A stretch of 64,000 bases of DNA from Pegea sp. RAD2-039. Lineage: Eukaryota > Chordata > Thaliacea > Salpida > Salpidae. The notes beneath the pieces are model-generated. The model had not been told where the DNA came from. It worked only from the letters and a program-made list of their open reading frames with translations, and did not search any database. Positions 37,903 through 50,373 of this stretch are shown in pieces. A program made the position numbers and the translations under genes. How positions within the stretch are numbered: position 1 is the first letter of the stretch; each line of letters starts with the position of its first letter. Location of the stretch: the NCBI GenBank assembly GCA_034620365.1, contig JAQGEQ010000175.1, positions 1,612,001-1,676,000 of the forward strand, in the 5' to 3' direction.

Positions 37903-39722
37903 ATGCCTGGACTACAAAGAAGAGTAAACCATCGAGGTTTTTATCGTGAACTGTTTGATGATAAAAGAAATGAATTTGTGAGAGATCAATCTTGTTATGT
38001 TTGTAAAAGATTTGGCCATTGGGCTAAAAACTGTCCTGATTCACCGGACTTCATCTCAAATTATCGTGGTGGATTCCACGGAAGAGGAAGGGGAAGAAGT
38101 CGTGGAAGAGGAAGATCTTCTATAAGAGTCCGTGATGCAGGTACCAACTGATTCTATCTTCTAGTGTCAACATACCAGTACCAACTAAGTAATGGTAGTT
38201 TTGATCAATTTATTTGATTATTATTTTAAATATTCTTTTTTAATTCTATTTTAATTATTCTAATTTAAATATTAGATGAGATGCATCTTAAATAAAACAT
38301 CTTTAAGAATCTTTTTATCAAGAATAAAAAAGTGATGATTTTTTTTTGTACATTTTTAGATAATTGCTATAAATGTGGTCGCCCAGGACATTTTGCCAGA
38401 GAATGTCAAAGTAAGTTGATTTATTTTTATTGTGTTTTCAGTTAACTCTCATTTAATTAAATGTGGATGCTCTCTACACTCTTATAAGCCCATAAGAGTT
38501 GATTTATTATCTTTCATTTTACTTTTTCAAAGATGATGTAAAATGATTCTGATTCTACTATTATTTAAACCTGTTGATTATAAGCAATTAGAAATTTTTT
38601 AAATCTATAAAAAATGTAACTTTAATTTAGAAAAAATGAATATTGTAAAAAGTAATTTATTTTTCATTTTATGTCTTATTTTGATGTTGATTGTTAGATG
38701 TTTTATACTTAGATGATATGAATGGTCATAGTTATAATAGAAGAGGTGATTACTGTTTTCGTTGTGGCCAATCCGGTCACATAGCTAGAAACTGTGTGTC
38801 AGTTCAAAATGGTAGGTTAATATTTCCTATTTTCTTACTTTTAAAGTTAATAATTTTATACATTGTTGTGAACTTTTCTGAAATATTTGGTGACAGTTCC
38901 TTATACTATTGTTTTTAATAATTTTTGTAAGCTAATGAAAAATCAATTTAATTATATTGTAAAGTTCTCTCTTATACAAACAAAACATTGTTCCCTTTGA
39001 CTGAAATAAAGTAATTCTCTTAGTTTAGATGCAAGGTGTGTTGTATTCATCAATTTACAAATGATAAAAGTAGCTGAAAACGCCTAAGAGCATACTTGAA
39101 TGTATTGTTTTGATATTTGATTACACTTGGGGTTTTCGATGTCAGATTTTGAACCAACAGTTAATATAGTCATTTCAACAAGCTAAAAGCTCTTTTGCTT
39201 ATCTAATAATGTTTTCATGTGCTCGCAGGAAATCGCCTTGTTATACTTACGAGCTAGAAATCGTTTATCTGTGTTTGAATTTAATTTAGCTTGCTACAAC
39301 TGCCATAGAGAAGGCCATCTGGCTCGTGACTGTCCAGAAGAAAGTGAATGTTACAGGTGCAACCAGCCTGGTCATATAGCGCGTTACTGCCTCGAAGATG
39401 CTCGAAATAATGACCACCGGCCACGACGCAATGGCTTGAAAGAATGCTATTTGTGTCAAAGTACAGATCATATTCAAGCAAATTGTCCTTCAGCATTATG
39501 TTACAGGTACAATCAAAAATTGAGATGAAATTGTTGATTTAATTGAAATTTTTCAGCTGCAGAAAAGAAGGGCACATTTCTCGTGATTGTCCGAACATTG
39601 CTAACGATGACCTTAGAAAAAGTGATCAGTTTGAATTATCTTATCGAGACTATAGTGATAATGAAAGCAGTATTGCTTATGGAGGAAGTGATTGTGAAGT
39701 ATCAAAAGAAGAGTTTTTGTGA
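37903..39722 (+). CDS. CNBP: CNBP/ZNF9-type CCHC zinc-knuckle protein
   Basis: Five exons: 37903-38140, 38360-38410, 38698-38811, 39290-39506, 39557-39722. Phases agree and sum to 786 bases, 261 residues. Seven CX2CX4HX4C knuckles lie at residues 31-44, 82-95, 116-129, 136-149, 155-168, 187-200 and 205-218. An arginine-glycine box (residues 60-72, GRGRGRSRGRGRS) sits between knuckles 1 and 2, as in animal CNBP. CNBP proteins bind single-stranded G-rich DNA and RNA and act in translation and transcription control. Compared with the vertebrate protein (about 177 aa), this one has a longer N-terminus, an insert before knuckle 3 and an acidic Ser/Tyr-rich tail after residue 220. Knuckle 6 has Asp where Gly normally precedes His. 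The last intron is only 50 bases, while the others are 219-478. An acceptor TTCTTTACAG ends 23 bases before the ATG, so the 5'UTR is spliced. ATG was chosen because it directly follows that acceptor. Confidence 0.95.
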
Positions 39723-40520
39723 GATTTCTAACAAAGAACAAACTAAATTGTCAAGCAACTTGAAGTTTAGTAAAAGGAGCAACGTTTGTTGTGGATGTTT
39801 GCTCATTCTGCTGCTCTTCATGTAGATATATTAAGGACTACTCTTTCCTACTTGAATGTGCTTGAATGATTAATGTTTTTGAGATGACTTACCTGTTTGT
39901 AATTCGGAAGTAAATGAATTTTGAAGTTTATGTTATTACCAGAACGCTTTGAAAGTCACGTGACTTCAGCAAATGTTCAATCATGCAAATTTCTGCTTTT
40001 ATTCACTTCTCAATTTGTACATACTAATAATTTGTATTCGTCAAACTGTTAACTTTTATCTTTGTTATATCGATCCGAATATTCATCAGTGTAGTATTTG
40101 GCAACTCAAGTCTCAATCACTAGTTTATTGTTGGTGTTAGTCGACTTCATGATACCTGATGCATCAAAAACTACAATTATTTCCTAAGATCTCTCCTAAC
40201 CAAAAACAACTTAAAATATTCGTTTCTTATTTGTTGCTTTCAAATTACCAGTAATTATCTAGCATGTGTAAATTTGTTGATTTAATTTCTTATTTGCTAA
40301 CAAATATTATAATTCATCTAAATTCTGCAGTTATTTTTCAACTTTTAAACAACTACAATTCAATTTCAGTGAGCTTAATTTATTTCTGATGGTCTTGCAC
40401 AATAGATTTGTTATAAATTCACTGCACAGAGGTGGAAATCTACAACCTAATAAAACTGTAAATTCAGTTTTTATTCCTTTACACAAGCCTGATTCAATAA
40501 AGTTTTCTGAGATAATACAG
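39723..40520 (+). terminator. CNBP 3'UTR with two poly(A) signals
   Basis: Downstream of the stop the sequence is AT-rich, with no coding signal. AATAAA occurs at 40449-40454 and 40496-40501, the first good candidates in this stretch for the end of the CNBP transcript. Confidence 0.4.
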
Positions 40521-41910
40521 ATCGATTACTTTCAAAGAACTTCCTAGCTTTTTTATTGGGTTAATATAGTTTAAAGCTTTGTAATAGTCAGAATTTGCTT
40601 TCTTTATCTAACTCAAACTCTGTGTTAGTACTAATAGTTTTACAGAAGTTGAAATATATTTTGTTGTATTAGAAGAAAAATACAATCATTGTGAAAACTT
40701 CTCAAATTTGTTAATGTCAATTTTCATTTTTGAGTATTACCAGCTTATCATTATTTTGTCAAAGTTTTATTTGTTTTTGATGAAGTAGATACTGTGTGCT
40801 GTGGAGATAATATAACTTTCATCATCATAACTTTTGGTGACTTTTACAACCTTTTTACTTGTATTAGAGTTTTTCAACTGACTTATTAAAATTTTGAATT
40901 GAATCGGAAAGCTTTGTGTATCATTAATTAAGCCCAACTTGTTGATCAGATAAGCTAGTACAGATTTTCTTATTTTAACTGTAAATGTAATCTACAAAAT
41001 CATTAAACAAGCTTATACCATTTAATTGGATTTTAAGAATTTCTCGTAAATAGTTCATACAAATATGCTTTTTAGAAAGAAACATTAAAGTATTAAGAAA
41101 GTTTAAGAACATAAATATAAACTTTAAAAGATTTTGTTATCAGCTGACATATAACACCTGACTAATGTGAGTCTGATATAACATTCATTACATACTTACT
41201 ATCTAGTTTAGATAAATAATGAATTCAGCAACTTGATTGCTCAAATTTGATGTCATTTAGATTGCTGAGTGTAATTGCAGCATTATTGTACACTGTGTAA
41301 AAAGAAAAAAAATCTTTATTTATAATCAAAATTATTATTTTAATAAGTTAGCAGAATTTGTGGTTAAAAAATTAAACTATTTCTAAATTCTATATCTTAC
41401 ACAAGACACAGAAGCTTCAAACTTTGTGCTGTAATGAAACAAAGTACACGATATACAACAAGTACACGATATATTGATAGAAATAAAGTTAAAGAAAGAG
41501 TTGAAATTATTCTTTTTATATAATTTGTATATACTATCTAATTATTATTAGTTATCAAATAAATACAAGATGCAAATACTAAATTTTGTCCACTAGTTAC
41601 GTTGCTAGTTACTACCATTAGTTTGTTCATATCAGAAACATACCTTTTGATGCACTATCAAACGTTTGAACAGCTATATAAATAAGTAAAAATAATAAAA
41701 ATCAGTTTAAAAACTAGTTCAGAACGATCAATATAGAAACAAATTCATTAATCTATAAAAAGTAAAGCTAATAATTGATTTTAGTAGTTCTTTATAGATT
41801 TAGTTTTAAACAAAGTTCTCTAAAACTTATATGTACACAAACTGTTAAAAGTTTTTTAAGAAGTATCCAAGCTACGAAAAACACTAAAAGAAAACCAAAT
41901 TACAGTTTAG
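40521..41910. other. AT-rich spacer
   Basis: No exon or domain seen. Contains a short direct repeat at 41442-41473. If the open segment at 41911 is a terminal exon, its upstream exons should lie here, but I could not find one with clear borders. Confidence 0.4.
41442..41473. repeat. direct repeat, period 18
   Basis: AAGTACACGATATA occurs at 41442-41455 and 41460-41473. A local tandem duplication. Confidence 0.8.
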
Positions 41911-42153
41911 TTTTTAAAAGAAGCAAGTTTTAAGCACTTAAAATTATCAAAGACAAGGTTTGTTAATAGTAGATGTAGAAATTTTATAAGTCAAAGAACT
42001 GATTTGACAAAACTAGCTTCCACCCTCAATAGTATGTCATTTAGGGAGTTGAACGATATTCAGCCTATTTGTTTACAACAACTGGAAGAAAAGAATATAT
42101 TAGCTTTACTACTTCAAGAAATCACATTAGATGTACTAATCAACGTTGACTGA
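41911..42153 (+). CDS. possible terminal exon of an unknown gene
   Basis: An open frame of 80 codons to TGA follows acceptor-like TTACAG/TTTAG at 41901-41910. The second half has good codon composition and helix-like sequence (LTKLASTLNSMSFRELNDI, ICLQQLEEKNILALLLQEI). GC content rises over exactly this half. In a genome this AT-rich several open frames of this length are expected by chance, so the call rests on composition, not length. No family recognised. Confidence 0.3.
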   Translation, partial: FLKEASFKHLKLSKTRFVNSRCRNFISQRTDLTKLASTLNSMSFRELNDIQPICLQQLEEKNILALLLQEITLDVLINVD

Positions 42154-43790
42154 CAATACTTGATTATAAGAGTTCTGAAACACAAGCTTGTCTTTACAAT
42201 TTGGCGTAGCCTTGTTTCTATCAATCAATTTTAAAGACTTCGGTACTTTAGCGTCGCAATAGTATCTTTTGTCCTGCAAAGGATTTTAAAGATCTTTATT
42301 CGTATGCATATCCACAAAACTTAGTATCTAGCAAATGGATAGACTAGGTTGATTCATAAGACTGTCAACATCTTTTTATATAAGAAGAACTACATACATT
42401 TGCTTATAATCATTAAAACGTTCAGATTATATTAACCAGTACGTAATCGAAACTTCACTATCGAAAACATTATAAAAAAAAACTGTTGTTACTTGTAATT
42501 GTACTAAAGCAAAAGTAAATTTGGTGTATTTTTGTTTATGTAATCTAGAAATCGGTTTAAAAAACTCATCTTTAAATAATAATGAAAAATGATTTATTTA
42601 TTTTTGCAAGTGACACATAAGATTAACTTTTAGTTTATTTAACATCAATAATAGAAGTGTTTAATATTTCAACATTTTGTAGTTAACAATTATCAGATTT
42701 AAATGACATAGAGCATTTACAACAATATTACTTTTTATGATTATAAGTTGTAATGTAACAACAGATTTTGTTATTGTAACGCCTTTTGAAGAACCGGTGA
42801 TACTTCAAAGTTAAAAAATAGTTTCATAAAAATACTCTGTGGTTGAAATAGATTTGCTGGTTGAAGTTGAGACTAAAATCATGCCATTTATTTATTTAAT
42901 CAACCACAAAAGCTTTTATTAGCAGATAAAGTTACATTATTTGCTTCACTTATAGAAATCGTTGTTGACCTGTGTGTCATTCATTTAATGAAACTTGTAA
43001 AACAAAGTTAAAGTTTTTATATGCTTAGCATTCACAAATACGGTGTTTAAAAAAAAACCGATTAAGTAATACTTCATAAAGAGATAGTAAATACTTTTTG
43101 GGCATCGATGCATAAGCTCACTTCTGATGAGAATTAACAGAAAAATATTTTTATTCACATTTGTGTGTGGTTAGTTTCTATTTATATTTTCGAAATTATT
43201 TTAAACCAAATAGAGTGTAATTACTTCCAAAAAATATATAAAATCTTTTAAGATTTACATTTTAAAAGCATTTAAAAATGATTTGTTTTCTTTAATTTTT
43301 CAAATATTTGAAACTCAGGTTAATTAGAAATAAAATTTATAATATTTCAATTTGTTTAATTTCATCAAATGGTCCTAAAAAGAGAAGAAAATGAAAATAT
43401 TTAATCTATTTTTAATGAACTTAAAGTGTTTCGATTGTATTTAGGTAGAAGTGATAAGACGTTTGGGATACTGTTTATGTATCTAAACAAAAGAAAGACA
43501 CATTTTTTGCTTTAATGAATTTAAAGAGATGAATATGATGCAAATGAGTTTAAGAAAAGAGTTACACAATTTGTTTGTAGAATTTAGGTAATAATATTAA
43601 CAATAATAATTACGCAACCCTAAGTGTCAAGGAATTTAAGTCCAAATACAAGGACTTAAAAGTAAAAATCTGAAGAATGTGAAAATACTTCTAGTTGTGG
43701 TTGGCGTATTAGAAATAACATCAAAGAAATTCGAAAAGTTCATTGAAAGTATGCCAGAAAGAATTTAAGGTGCTAAAATTCACAAGATTT
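42154..43790. other. AT-rich spacer
   Basis: Nothing with coding-like composition or recognisable structure on either strand. Confidence 0.5.
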
Positions 43791-44015
43791 TCAAAGAACA
43801 GCGTACATACTAAGCAAAGTTTTGGTGCTTACTTGAGCTTGGACTTTTCTTGACCTCTTCTTACTTTCACTGTCTGAAATATTCTGCAAAACTATGCATC
43901 GCACCCTAACCAAATCTTTACTGCCATGAAATATTTTCCAGCTTTTTTATTTCTTCGTTTTCAATAACTTTTCATGGTGTGCCCTATTGTTCACCTTTAA
44001 TCGCTGTATTTGCAT
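43791..44015 (-). pseudogene. possible Tc1/mariner-type transposase HTH remnant
   Basis: On minus, one frame runs from ATG 44015 to TGA 43791 with a single internal stop (43949-43947). The segment VRCIVLQN ... KKRSRKVQAQ ... VSTKTLLSMYAVL has the layout of the second helix-turn-helix of Tc1-like transposases (basic start, RKIQAEL-like helix, then VSxxTVRRRL). The DDE catalytic region is absent. The GC-raised block ends abruptly at both sides. The resemblance is weak and by eye only. Confidence 0.3.
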
Positions 44016-45209
44016 AAGCCTGTAAGCCTAAGTTGTCTAGGTGATGACTGGCCGTCGAGCTCTTTTATTTCTGAGAAGATTTATAATTACAATTGTTAGA
44101 GTCTGCTAAATTTTTCTGGAAAATTATATTTATATTTCCTTGAAAATCAGTGTGTACATCTTACTACAAAAAACTACCTAAATGAAAAATAGTTGTAAAA
44201 ATATCAAAAGTTTGTTTAAAACTTTTAATTTACACAAGAAATTAGTTTCCATTGAAAATATTAAGTCAACTTAAGTTTTGTTGAAAATAAAAGATGCAAT
44301 CTTTTTAGGTTTAACGCTGTAATAAAAAGTCTGCTGATGCCTGTATAGGGATCATTGCGTTAAAAGATTTTGTAGGTTTCGTTTTTAATTCAAAATTAAA
44401 AATCACTCAGAAAACTGATGAGTTTTTTTAAGTATTATTGTATTATATAAAGCATTTTGAAAAATATTTTTTCTACAGCTGCAAAGTAAATAAAATTACA
44501 GCAATAATCCTGCAGTTTTTTAGAAATACTTTTTCAATAATAGCGTTTGTTGATTTCAGCAGAAAGATCAAATTTGATGGAATAAGTATGTTGGTTTAAA
44601 ACCATCGATTTAAATAAATAAAAATTAAGAACAGAAAATATAATCCTAATCTGTACTTAAACCTCATGTATCAAGATAAAATTTATAAAGAATAATAAAG
44701 ATAATTTTTGAGATCAGGCAGATGTTATTGTAAGTCTTCTTATTAATCGATAAATCATACACACATGAATAAATTCTTATTTCTTGGCAGCTAAAATGTA
44801 ACAACAACAAAAATTTGTATTTTTTAAACCCAAAAATTTAGAAAATTTCACTAAATAAAATTGTAGAAAAATATTCAAACGTTAAATATCTAATTTTTCT
44901 CATTAGAAAAATTTCAAATCTTCAACATTTTATCCCGATTTATAAATTATGAAAGATATAGAATCAAAAATATTACAAATCTTTCTAAAAAAGAAAACAA
45001 GAAATTGAGGAAGAACGCAGAGGAAATTAATAGAATTAACAGAAAGTTTGAACTTTAAAGTTTTTAATGTATATTTTTACTTCTGATTATATTTTAAACT
45101 TGAACTTTAAACAGATAAAGAGATTGAAGAGACTGGCAGCATTATAACTCATTTGTTGACGAAATTTCTTAAATCTTATTTTTCAAACAAAATAGTAAAT
45201 GGAGTCTAG

Positions 45210-45500
45210 AGTCTGGAGTGGAGACTAAGATTCCAAACCAAGATCACCTTATTTAAGAAGCTGTTGGCTCACAAGGAGTTATCCAAGCTGTTTAGTGGGT
45301 TAATTTTGAATGATGAAGCTTTGAAGATGTATTCCTTCGATTATAATAAAATGTTTTCAAAGTCTCATAACTTTCAACATCAAAATTATAAGCTTGATAA
45401 GAAATTTTTGATTTATTGTGAGTTAGTGAACATTTATATAATATTTTTGCAACTGATAACAAAAAAAAATCAGCCACAATTAAGTTTAGTTCTAACATAA
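45210..45500 (+). other. open segment of unclear origin
   Basis: After TAG at 45207 a frame stays open for 96 codons. The first half has ordinary codons (LFKKLLAHKELSKLFSGLIL) and then drifts to AT-rich ones. No splice site or domain supports it. It may be a mobile-element scrap or chance. Confidence 0.15.
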
Positions 45501-48500
45501 ATCAAAAAATTGTAGGAAAACATCATACCGACAAAAAAGATTTTGTTAAAAAACAATAATTGAATAATTTCGTTATGAAGTGAAACTCTGTCATGTTCTT
45601 CACTTTCTTCTCTTATTTTTTATGTTAAACTTTTATTTCATAAATTATGTTTTATATATACCTATACAGTGGTTTTTTCTTGATATGTTAATTCTAAGTT
45701 TTAATACTTAAGACCTTTCAATTATCTTTTCGTCTATAGAACTTGGTTTTTGTTTGCTATAAAATCTATTGAATTTGTCAATCGCAGTCACGCGTTGAAT
45801 AAATAGATAAAGATATTTTTGATTGAAATAATTTAAGTGTCATATTAACGTTTGTAAGTTACAAACTTCAAGACAAAAAATAGAAAGTTTTCCCAGATAA
45901 AAGATACCTTTTTCGTTTAAAAGAATTTCAAAGAGATTACTTGTGACAAAATAGCAAAAATATATTTCGCAAAGTTGTTTTGCCTTTTCTTTTTAAAATG
46001 AATAAGCCAGCTAACATTTATATGAAGATGAATAAGTTTTAAACGATTCAAAAAAATTCCTGAAAAACATTAAAAAAATAAAAGTTACTGAAATGCTTGC
46101 GCTTTTAACATCAAAAATTATAACAATAAAACCTCACTAAAAGTATAAGTATAAATACTAAAGACGAAATAATAAACTTAACTAATTACCAAAACATATT
46201 TACTAATGCCAGCTCATTCAAACGTAACCACATGAAAGTTACAGCTTTAAATAAATTTGTTAAAAATAAAAAAAATTTGATTAATGATTTTAAAAAAAAA
46301 AACGGTTACTGGTGAAAACAATTACCTCGTTTATTATGATAAAGATAAAATAAAGATTTATTTGAAAACACTTTAGCTTGATATTTTATTTAAACTTAAT
46401 TTTGAATACTGCAACAAATAAAAAACCATGGTGAATATTTTCTTTCAAAAAAATTAATTTTAATTTGTTAGTAAACAATTTAAAGTTTTCTGAATGTCAA
46501 AATTTATTTATTTTTCCGAATTTAATAGTTAATATAAAATTATCTTTTAAGGTTTCCATCATGATTTTGTTGGTGGTTGTTGTTGCAGCATATTTAAAAC
46601 TATATGTGTATTCTCATAGAAGTTATAAATCTTTAGGTCTTTAGCTAATAATATTTTTTAGTTGCAATTTCTACAATGCATTAAAATGAAATATTAGTAG
46701 ACCTTTTGCTCACTAAGTCTTATGTTCACTTTCTGTACAAATTCTAACGATTTTTTATTGCTTACAAAATCGATATAAAAAGAAACATAAAGTTATTCTA
46801 CAAAAGTTTGGCAAATTTTTTAGTACCAAACTATTAAAGTTGTGTTGTAATATTTAAAGCTATCTGTATGGCTATTTTTTAATAAAATTACATAAATCTA
46901 AACACACAATTTTTTTTACTGGTTTATAGTATGTCACAATTAGAAACTATTTTAGTTTTTACTTAAGTAAATTCATATCAGTCATAGAAACAGACAAATA
47001 TTTCTATTTTATATCTTTTCATGATTATATGAATATCAAACAGCTTAATGCTTCTTATAAACCTTTATTTAGTTTCCTTGTCAAATATAAAATATGAAAA
47101 ATGTGTAGGAGCTTTATATTTATTATCAAAATAAACCAAAAAACGGAAATATAACTGTTAAAAATAAAAAATAATTGAAAAACATTACATTTGATAACAT
47201 TTATAAACATGAAACAGATTAAAATCTTCTTATCTTAATCAAAGTTTACGTTAGCTGTATGATAAAAGATAATACTTCGATAAAACGTTCAGATATAAAC
47301 CGATTTTAGTGAAAATTAAGATAGTTATTAATGTTGTTATCATTTTTGTACAAGTTGTAAAAGAAAGTTAAAAAAAAGAAAGCTTAACTTGTTTTACAGA
47401 ACAGATAGCAACAGTAAGTAACTTTAAAATCTACAGAAACAGTATATTTAACTTAAGCTGTGTTTATGCTTAAAGTTGATATAAAATATTATTTATTTAT
47501 GATAAAAGATATATACACAGATGAAAATTCAGACACTTAAACAGTTCCGTTTTGCTGATTACTAAATTATTCATAAATTATTGCTGTGGAAGCTAATGCG
47601 TTTTTAATTTGAAATTTACTTCTGAATTAAAATTGTATCTTTTAAATAACCGATCTATTTTAAGGTTTAAACGCCTTTTTTTATAGGATAATGAAACTAA
47701 TTTAAAATAGTTAAAATTTATAATCTTTATTTTTCTATACCATAGTTATTTTTTACTGAACTCTTAAGACTAAAATTTGGCTTTATCTATTTTATCAACA
47801 ATTTTTTTAGTCTTTATAACTTTTATACATGTTTATTTTACATCATTATCAGCTATAATTTTATTTTTTTGTTTATTTATAATTTTTTTAATATAATTAT
47901 TTACTAATTTTTGGTGGAAGAATTTTCCTTCTTACTTTTTTGATTATAAGAAACGATTTCTTATGATGTTTGCTTTTTCTAATAATTTGGAATTATTTAA
48001 AACATTTTTCATGATATAAATCTTAGATCTAAATTATGTAACATACTTTTGTTATCAAAAAATTTAAATTGCTACTTATACTCAAATAGTTCTTTCAAAT
48101 GACATGTTACCATAAGAATGTTTTCAATTGAGAACACTGCGGAACGGTTTCTTTGATTGTACTAAGCTAACACACCAAAATAGAAGTGTAATAATTATCA
48201 GTTAGATCTATTTTGTTACAATTGAAAATAGTTTACTATTAAACAATATTTGCTAAACTTATAAAACTAATAAAAAGTGGAGTTTAATATAAAAGTTCTT
48301 AAATTAAAGTTGAAAGTATTTGAATTGAACATTTTGCAAACAATTGAAAATATTTTATTTCTTAAAGTGTTACTGAAAACTATTCAGTTGAAAGTTTCCA
48401 ATTTAAAGTTACAATTGCTAATAAAAGCTCATCTGTAAGAGTTTTAGTCAATTTATTTGTATGAAATAAAGTAATTGTTTAAATTTAAATATAATGGTTA

Positions 48501-49169
48501 AACTAATTTAAAAATTATGGCTGATTTGAAAAAAAATCATTGCATGTAAATTTGGAAATATAAACTTATTTATTATAATTATTTAAACCTAAAATTATTT
48601 TTATACTATAACTATACTAGTAGGAGTTATTTTAATTTTGATTCAATTTTCATACTAGAATATTAATTCAAATTTGTTTAAAAACTTGAAAGATGTTTAA
48701 AAATTGATAAAAAAATTAGAATAACATAATAGAATTATTTTATAATAAATCAAATCAATATTTTTTAACAACAAATAAACTAAAAGGAAATGTTAAAAAA
48801 TCAATAATAAAAAGTTCATTGATAAAATAGCACGCTAAAAAGCTTTGCATTATAATCTAGTTTATTTGAGTAACTACCGCTAGAAAACGCTACTCAGCTA
48901 GGTTTAGTACTAAAGATTGAGTCAACTTTTGTGCTATTGAAAAAATAATATTTACAGGTTTCCCTGAGGCAAAATTTTAAATTTTACAAATTTTTTTGTT
49001 CTTAGATTGTAGCTCTTAGTATGCGAGACTTTATGAAAAGATAAATGGTTTACCAGTAATTAATAAGAGCAGTGAAAAATTGTTACACATGTTAGAAATA
49101 ATCATAACATTGATTAATCGGTAAATCTGGTAGTAGACTACCCCTCAAGCCACAAGAAGTGTTTTTAAG
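45501..49169. other. 3.7 kb AT-rich stretch
   Basis: Homopolymer-rich, with no exon-like segment, tRNA-like box or repeat family detected by eye. Confidence 0.5.
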
Positions 49170-49654
49170 ATGAAGTTTTTGATGATACTTAGCTTTATTT
49201 CAGGTTAACATGGGCTACAAACTAAAAAGAATAAACTCAAGTTTAGTAAGCTCTTTTTATTACATGAATTTTAACAAGTTTAATTGTATTATAGTAAAAC
49301 GTTTCGTAATTGAATTAAAACGATTATTTTTTTGAGTATCATACCGCATGTTGAGTCCAACGAGCTTGATGTCATTTTCATTCTTTAATCTATCATTGAA
49401 AAGGTTTCTTTGAGTTGTAAGTTATTTCCTCTTAAAAAAATATATCATTCTGAAGACATACAAAGCACATTGAAAAGAAAGATCTGTTTTCTTTGTTTAT
49501 TATAGTACAACCGTTTTTAGTTTTTGTATATAAGCATTGTGCTGTAAATACAAAAAAAACATTTAATTTTATCTTTGTTTTTATAGGTCAAGTATTAATT
49601 GTTTTTACAACTATATTTGTTTGTGGTCGAAAGTTAAATGAAAAAAAGCTTTGA
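49170..49654 (+). CDS. candidate tiny hydrophobic peptide gene
   Basis: ATG at 49170 begins MKFLMILSFIS, a signal-peptide-like start, and reaches TTTCAG then GTTAAC (possible donor at 49204, phase 1). A strong acceptor TTTGTTTTTATAG at 49586 continues in phase with GQVLIVFTTIFVCGRK to TGA at 49654, 33 residues in all. The same CAG at 49201-49203 could instead be an acceptor for an ATG at 49210. Too short to trust. Confidence 0.18.
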
Positions 49655-50202
49655 ACAAAAGAGTATTTAAGCAGAATAGTTATGTCTACAGTAAAGGTCT
49701 GTGAACGCTAATGTCAACAGTAATATACATTTTTTACTTGGTTTGCTTTTGTTAGTTTAGGGATTTTATAAGCATCGTACAGTATAATTTAACTGCTTAA
49801 AGTTATGAAGCGCTAAAATATATTTTGCTAATCATGCATATCCCACCTAACCTGGTAAAAGCATAGTTGAAAGGGATTTGAAGATGCTATTCGTTATTTA
49901 CTTTAAGTAAAATAAAAAAATGCTTAGTTGCTGTAATAGTTATCAAAAATAGCCGATCAAACAAGTTGTCTACATCAAAGAATTAGCTATTAAAGTATTT
50001 ATATAAAGCTCTTTGTGCTTAGTAGCAGTATAACATTCCTAAAAGTTGTTAATATATAAGTGATGACTACCTTCAACTAAAATTCATCTCGCTTTGCATG
50101 ATTTATTCTCTGGGGTCAACGTGCACAATTTGTTTCTGTATTTAGCTAGGTTTTTTTTTCAGAATATAGAAAATAAGACCAAATTCTTTTAATACTTTCG
50201 GT

Positions 50203-50373
50203 TCTGGTGGTACTTGTGGGTTGGTTTACAGTTAAAGCAACCTTTGAGCTACCACCCCTCTTTTACTCTTTATCTTTTTAACCGACTCTTTTGTGTTTTC
50301 TATTTGTACTTTTGCTACTTGCGCATACTGAAGTTTTTATGACAATCTTGACATTGCCTGAGCCCACTGTAAA
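50203..50373 (-). pseudogene. BEL/Pao-like gag zinc-knuckle remnant
   Basis: On minus the order CQDCHKNF ... KTQKSRLKR ... LKGCFNCKPTHKYHQ matches the BEL/Pao gag pattern: a first Cys pair, a K/R-rich linker, then CFxCLxxxHxxxxC. Several stops interrupt it and the last Cys is Asn. The block is GC-richer than its flanks. It is a fragment only; I found no reverse transcriptase motif next to it. Confidence 0.4.
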
